DNA of 64,000 nt, from positions 3,763,488-3,827,487 of the forward strand of contig NZ_CP070608.1 in the NCBI RefSeq assembly GCF_017068455.1, given 5' to 3'. The DNA is from Fulvivirga lutea (lineage in GTDB: Bacteria > Bacteroidota > Bacteroidia > Cytophagales > Cyclobacteriaceae). The notes under the pieces were generated by a model, which saw nothing but the letters and a program-made list of their open reading frames with translations, was not told the DNA's origin and did no database searches. The position numbers and the translations under genes were made by a program. Of this stretch, positions 60,579 through 64,000 are shown one piece after another; within the stretch, counting starts at the first letter, position 1, and each line of letters begins with the position of its first letter.

Positions 60579-60611
60579 AAAAAAGCCTCTCGAAATTCGA
60601 GAGGCTTTTTT
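60579..60611. terminator. Bidirectional terminator between convergent genes
   Basis: AAAAAAGCCTCTCG and CGAGAGGCTTTTTT form a 14-bp stem around a five-base loop (aaatt), with A and T runs on both sides. It lies between the genes ending at 60566 and 60615. Confidence 0.92.
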
Positions 60612-60614
60612 CAT

Positions 60615-61559
60615 TTAATTCGTCTCCAATATTTGAAAGAGCTCATCCAAATTAGGAGTAATAATTATCTCAGTTCTTCTGTTTTTCTGCCTACCCTCCT
60701 TCGTGTCGTTAGAATCAACTGGCATAAACTCCCCTCTTCCAGCAGCCATCACCTGATCTGAAGACACTCCGGCCTTAGTTAAAATTCTAATGATTGATGT
60801 GGCTCTTAGCACAGATAAATCCCAATTATCATTCATATATTGTGAAGTCCTGGAGATAGGCACATCATCGGTATGGCCTTCCACCATTATATTCAAATCC
60901 TCCTGATCTTTAATGGCCTTAGCTAATTGCTGCAAAGCACTAACTCCTTTAGGGTCAACACTTGTACTGCCAGACTTAAATAATAGCTGTTCAGCTAATG
61001 AAACATATACTTTCCCGTTCTTAACAGATACCGTTAAATCACTCTCTTTAAAGTTTAGTAAAGCCTCATTAATTCTCTTTTTAAGGGCCTGAACGGCCTT
61101 ATCTTTATTTTCCAAAATCTGTTCCAGTTCTTTCACCTTCTGCTCTCGCACAGCTAAATCAGCACTAAGCTGTTCGTTTTGTTGTCTTGCTCTCTCAAGT
61201 TCTTCTTTGGTAGCAAGCAACCTTTCCTCTTGCTCAGCTAAATCACGTGTCATTTTACCGCTATTTCCAAGTAAGTTATCATACAACTTTTGAAGCTGAG
61301 CGTGATCCTTACTTAAGCTACTTAAGTCACCAGTCAAATTCTTTATTTTATTTTTGAGCTGACTAGTATCTTTCTTTAAAGTTGCAATTTCATTGTTTAG
61401 CCTGTCAATGGTAGCAAGTGCAGTAGCTAAACTATCCCTGCAATTCGCCAAATCAGATTCCAGATTAATCTTACTGGCTAGCAGCTCATCATACTTCTTC
61501 TGAGTAACGCACGAACCTACCAGCGCAAACAACCCAATGAAAACTATTACTTTTCTCAT
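60615..61559 (-). CDS. OmpA-family peptidoglycan-binding lipoprotein with coiled coil
   Basis: 314 residues. Lipoprotein signal MRKVIVFIGLFALVGSC, a long coiled coil (about 20-165, heptads such as ELEQILENKDKAVQALKKRI), and a C-terminal OmpA/MotB domain (about 190-300) with LNIMVEGHTDDVPI and NWDLSVLRATSIIRIL, which bind diaminopimelate in peptidoglycan. It probably ties the outer membrane to the cell wall. Single gene, ending at a shared terminator. Confidence 0.9.
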   Translation of the reverse strand: MRKVIVFIGLFALVGSCVTQKKYDELLASKINLESDLANCRDSLATALATIDRLNNEIATLKKDTSQLKNKIKNLTGDLSSLSKDHAQLQKLYDNLLGNSGKMTRDLAEQEERLLATKEELERARQQNEQLSADLAVREQKVKELEQILENKDKAVQALKKRINEALLNFKESDLTVSVKNGKVYVSLAEQLLFKSGSTSVDPKGVSALQQLAKAIKDQEDLNIMVEGHTDDVPISRTSQYMNDNWDLSVLRATSIIRILTKAGVSSDQVMAAGRGEFMPVDSNDTKEGRQKNRRTEIIITPNLDELFQILETN

Positions 61560-61668
61560 GTCTTTATATTTACATACTAATATCCGAAATCGACAAACGA
61601 AATAAAAAGTGGTTTGTTCTGTTTACTCGGCTTATGATTAAATATATTTAAAGTTAAAACTTACAATT

Positions 61669-62529
61669 ATGACTGGCATGCTTAAAGAAGATTCTCTAAA
61701 AGGAAAAACCATTATTGTAACAGGTGGTGGCACAGGCCTCGGTAAATCGATGGGGAAATACTTTTTAGAACTCGGAGCCAACCTTGTTATTACCAGTAGG
61801 AAGCTGGAAGTATTGGAAAAATCTGCTGCTGAGCTAGAAAAAGAGACTGGTGGGAAAGTGCTACCCGTAGCTTGCGATATTAGGAAATATGATGAAGTAC
61901 TCCATGTTATAAAAGAGACTGAGTCAAAATTCGGCCAGATTAATGGTGTTTTAAACAATGCTGCTGGAAACTTTATTAGCCCAACAGAAAGACTTTCTCA
62001 CAGAGCATTTGATATTGTAGTAGACATTGTATTGCGAGGAACATACAACTTTACATTAGCTAATGGTAAAAACTGGATAGAGAAAAAGCAAGCGGGTACA
62101 TTTCTAAATATAGTTACCACTTATGCCTGGACTGGCTCCGGTTATGTTGTACCATCAGCTTGTGCTAAGGCTGGCGTTTTGGCACTTACAAGATCTCTTG
62201 CAGCTGAATGGGCAAAGTATAATATCAGAAGTAATGCCATTGCACCAGGTCCATTTCCAACTGAAGGGGCGTGGAAAAGGTTATTCCCGGGAGAGGTTGC
62301 TGAACAAATAGATCCGTTGAAAAGAATACCTCTTAAAAGATTCGGAGAACATCAGGAATTGGCGAATCTGGCAGCTTACCTTATGTCCGATTATTCTGCT
62401 TATGTAAATGGTGAGGTTGTAACTATAGATGGTGGCGAATGGATTAATGGTGCTGGCGAGTTCAATGGCCTCGAAGCAGTGCCTCAGGATTTATGGGAGC
62501 AGCTTGAAAAAATGAGATCAAAAAAATAA
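61669..62529 (+). CDS. 2,4-dienoyl-CoA reductase-like SDR
   Basis: 286 residues, short-chain dehydrogenase fold with the NADP(H) motif TGGGTGLG (18-25), NNAAGNF (about 96-102) and SACAKAGVLALTRSLAAEW, where the usual YxxxK Tyr is replaced (the K is kept). This absence of Tyr in the YxxxK position and the NNAAGNF form are typical for 2,4-dienoyl-CoA reductases (DECR type), which act in beta-oxidation of unsaturated fatty acids. The C-terminal NGEVVTIDGGEW is also typical. No other fad gene is adjacent. Confidence 0.85.
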   Translation: MTGMLKEDSLKGKTIIVTGGGTGLGKSMGKYFLELGANLVITSRKLEVLEKSAAELEKETGGKVLPVACDIRKYDEVLHVIKETESKFGQINGVLNNAAGNFISPTERLSHRAFDIVVDIVLRGTYNFTLANGKNWIEKKQAGTFLNIVTTYAWTGSGYVVPSACAKAGVLALTRSLAAEWAKYNIRSNAIAPGPFPTEGAWKRLFPGEVAEQIDPLKRIPLKRFGEHQELANLAAYLMSDYSAYVNGEVVTIDGGEWINGAGEFNGLEAVPQDLWEQLEKMRSKK

Positions 62530-62530
62530 G

Positions 62531-63505
62531 TTAGAATCTAAAACCTAATTCCAAACTTATATAGCGGTGCACGTTGCCACCAACCACCTCAGGACTCATC
62601 CTGTAAAACAATACTTTGAATGTTGTATAATGACTTGAATACACACCGCCCCAAACGTGCGTAATCATAAATTTTTCGGCTTGTTCTTCATGCGGACTTG
62701 CTTTGCCTATTCTGCTACCTTCTATAAAAATATTATGATTGATGTACTCCGCTCTTAGCCCATAAAAGAAAAATCCTTCCTCTAAAAACTGATCTATTTT
62801 TCCTAATTCAGGGATATTCTTAGACAATCTACTTCTATTATATCCAGAATTATCTAAAGGGTTTAATTCACCTAGCCGCATTATTAATTGCTGATAAGCC
62901 CTCGTACTTCCGTTACCAGCAGTCAACTGGGTTTCACTCACCAAATCAAATGATTTTGCGATAGGTACTCTTTGAGTCCTTAAATAATTAAGATTAATCA
63001 CAAACTCATCCTGAATTTCTAACTCCCAACCTTTGGGTGCCGTAATGCTTGCTACATCATGCCACCATAACTGGAAGTTTCCTATCCCGGAGCTTGGGCC
63101 CACCATACCCAGCCTAACACCATACTGGTTAGATGCATTTTTTGAAGGATAATTATCAAACCAAAGCCCCGTATAATGCCACCCCGCAAACGGCCGATCC
63201 CTCCTTATTACATCTGGTTCACGTATTTTTTGGGGTGTAAAAATCTTATGGCCATAATCAATTCTCATAATCACCTTAGAATCATCATAAGAAGTGCTAA
63301 ATAACTTTCCAAAGAATTTTTCTTGGCCAACCACTCTGGCATAAGATATATCTGCCCCAGATGTGTAGTATTGATCGATTACAAAAACAACATCGTTATC
63401 ATACCGCACTGTTAGTTCTCTATCCATACGATGACTGTTAAAAACTTCCTGAGCCAAGCAACTAAATGGCAGTAGAAAAAATAGAAAGGCTTGTATTTTC
63501 ATCAA
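62531..63505 (-). CDS. LpxR-family outer-membrane protein (lipid A deacylase-like)
   Basis: 324 residues starting MMKIQAFLFFLLPFSCLAQ (two adjacent Met codons possible). The mature sequence opens ELTVRYDNDVVFVIDQYYTSGADISYARV, the LpxR/DUF2219 signature in which Asn/Asp and Tyr-Thr-x-Gly belong to the active-site region of the 12-strand barrel. The alternating strand pattern goes to a terminal Phe (YISLELGFRF), the outer-membrane barrel signal. LpxR removes the 3'-acyloxyacyl chain of lipid A; the activity here is inferred. Confidence 0.83.
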   Translation of the reverse strand: MMKIQAFLFFLLPFSCLAQEVFNSHRMDRELTVRYDNDVVFVIDQYYTSGADISYARVVGQEKFFGKLFSTSYDDSKVIMRIDYGHKIFTPQKIREPDVIRRDRPFAGWHYTGLWFDNYPSKNASNQYGVRLGMVGPSSGIGNFQLWWHDVASITAPKGWELEIQDEFVINLNYLRTQRVPIAKSFDLVSETQLTAGNGSTRAYQQLIMRLGELNPLDNSGYNRSRLSKNIPELGKIDQFLEEGFFFYGLRAEYINHNIFIEGSRIGKASPHEEQAEKFMITHVWGGVYSSHYTTFKVLFYRMSPEVVGGNVHRYISLELGFRF

Positions 63506-63553
63506 CGATCGGATAATCAGTATTTTAGCCGCTAAAATAGAAACATTTTAGAA

Positions 63554-64000
63554 ATGACCCTTCCTAAAAAGCTTACTGATCAATTAAATAAAAGAAAACA
63601 GAATAATAGCATCAGAAGCTTGAAGACAACCAATGGTTTAGTAGACTTTTCGTCTAACGATTATTTGGGTCTTTCTAGAAATGAAACCTTAAAAGCCAAA
63701 GTAGAAAGGCAATCGAAGAATTTAAATCTTGGGTCAACAGGTTCAAGACTGTTATCTGGTAATAGTGCAATTGCCGAGGAAACGGAAGCCTTTTTAACTG
63801 AACAATTTTCAGCAGAAAGTTGTCTGATCTTAAATTCTGGTTACTTGGCTAATCTGGCCGTTATTTCTTCCATCCCTCAAAAAGGAGATACTATCATTTA
63901 TGATGAACTTGTGCATGCGAGTATTAAAGATGGTATGAGGTTGAGTTTAGCTAATAAAAAATCATTCAAGCATAATGATCTGGCCGATCTTAAGAAGCGA
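63554..64000 (+). CDS. bioF: 8-amino-7-oxononanoate synthase family (BioF), 3' part outside window
   Basis: The first 149 codons from ATG 63554 are in the window and the frame is open to its end. Features of the PLP-dependent alpha-oxoamine synthase family are clear: VDFSSNDYLGLSRN, GSTGSRLLSGN, ETEAFLTEQFSAESCLILNSGYLANLAVIS and IYDELVHASIKDGMRLS. In biotin synthesis it condenses pimeloyl-ACP/CoA with alanine; glycine C-acetyltransferase is a close relative that this part cannot exclude, though the N-terminal length favours BioF. Divergent from the LpxR-like gene. Confidence 0.85.
   Translation, partial: MTLPKKLTDQLNKRKQNNSIRSLKTTNGLVDFSSNDYLGLSRNETLKAKVERQSKNLNLGSTGSRLLSGNSAIAEETEAFLTEQFSAESCLILNSGYLANLAVISSIPQKGDTIIYDELVHASIKDGMRLSLANKKSFKHNDLADLKKR

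Noticed and set aside
1-64000. tRNA or rRNA genes, prophage genes
   Set aside because: I saw no cloverleaf with CCA-type ends, no rRNA-like stretch and no phage structural genes on reading; a dedicated search could still find a tRNA in an intergenic gap.

Overview
The window looks like part of the chromosome of a low-GC Bacteroidota bacterium, probably a marine Cytophagales/Roseivirga-like lineage. The reasons are many SPII lipoproteins, two proteins with type IX secretion (T9SS) C-terminal sorting domains, sortilin/BNR-repeat exoproteins, TPR histidine kinases and a bestrophin. The exact genus is not visible from the sequence.

REGION 1 (1-21682) is an array of 21 small gene cassettes, all on the + strand. 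They are separated by repeats that have the architecture of integron attC sites. Each cassette starts at a GTT core and ends in AAC, and the 8-10 bases at its two ends are complementary to each other but differ from cassette to cassette. Between AAC and the next GTT lies an imperfect inverted repeat (L''/L'). In the main family it carries one extra, extrahelical A in L'', as in classical attC. Fifteen sites are a long type (about 235 bp, type A). The other six are a 43-bp type, a 122-bp, a 121-bp, a 45-bp, a 263-bp and a 110-bp type. No integrase gene is in the window; by orientation attI/intI should lie to the left. The cassette genes are mostly unknown lipoproteins, secreted or membrane proteins, plus a PIN-domain toxin-like protein, a HEPN-like protein, a P-loop kinase, a TonB C-terminal domain protein and a BAAT-like acyl hydrolase.

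Three copies of one 1309-bp IS110-family element sit exactly at the G/TT crossover point of three type A attC sites. Upstream of each transposase is a structured non-coding region with the layout of an IS110 bridge RNA. Its predicted target-binding loop carries two guide stretches that match the two sides of the attC core, and its predicted donor loop matches the element's own ends. I consider this RNA-guided attC-targeting element, inside an array of oversized attC sites, the most interesting system here.

REGION 2 (21721-64000) is ordinary chromosome. In order: a sortilin/BNR exoprotein, RluE pseudouridine synthase, two secreted proteins, a hipBST-like three-gene toxin-antitoxin module behind four operator palindromes, a scramblase-like protein with PaaN, a T9SS subtilase, CinA, a 2-oxoacid dehydrogenase E2, small envelope proteins, a bestrophin, a Tat-exported cupin-like protein, a MoxR/VWA pair, a TPR protein ending in a DHp domain only, an ArsC-like protein, a ParA-like pair, a cystathionine gamma-synthase-family enzyme and a TPR histidine kinase. 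These are followed by a second sortilin/BNR exoprotein, a lipoprotein resembling a protease propeptide next to an M12B-like metalloprotease, an OmpA-family lipoprotein, a dienoyl-CoA reductase-like SDR, an LpxR-like protein and the start of bioF.
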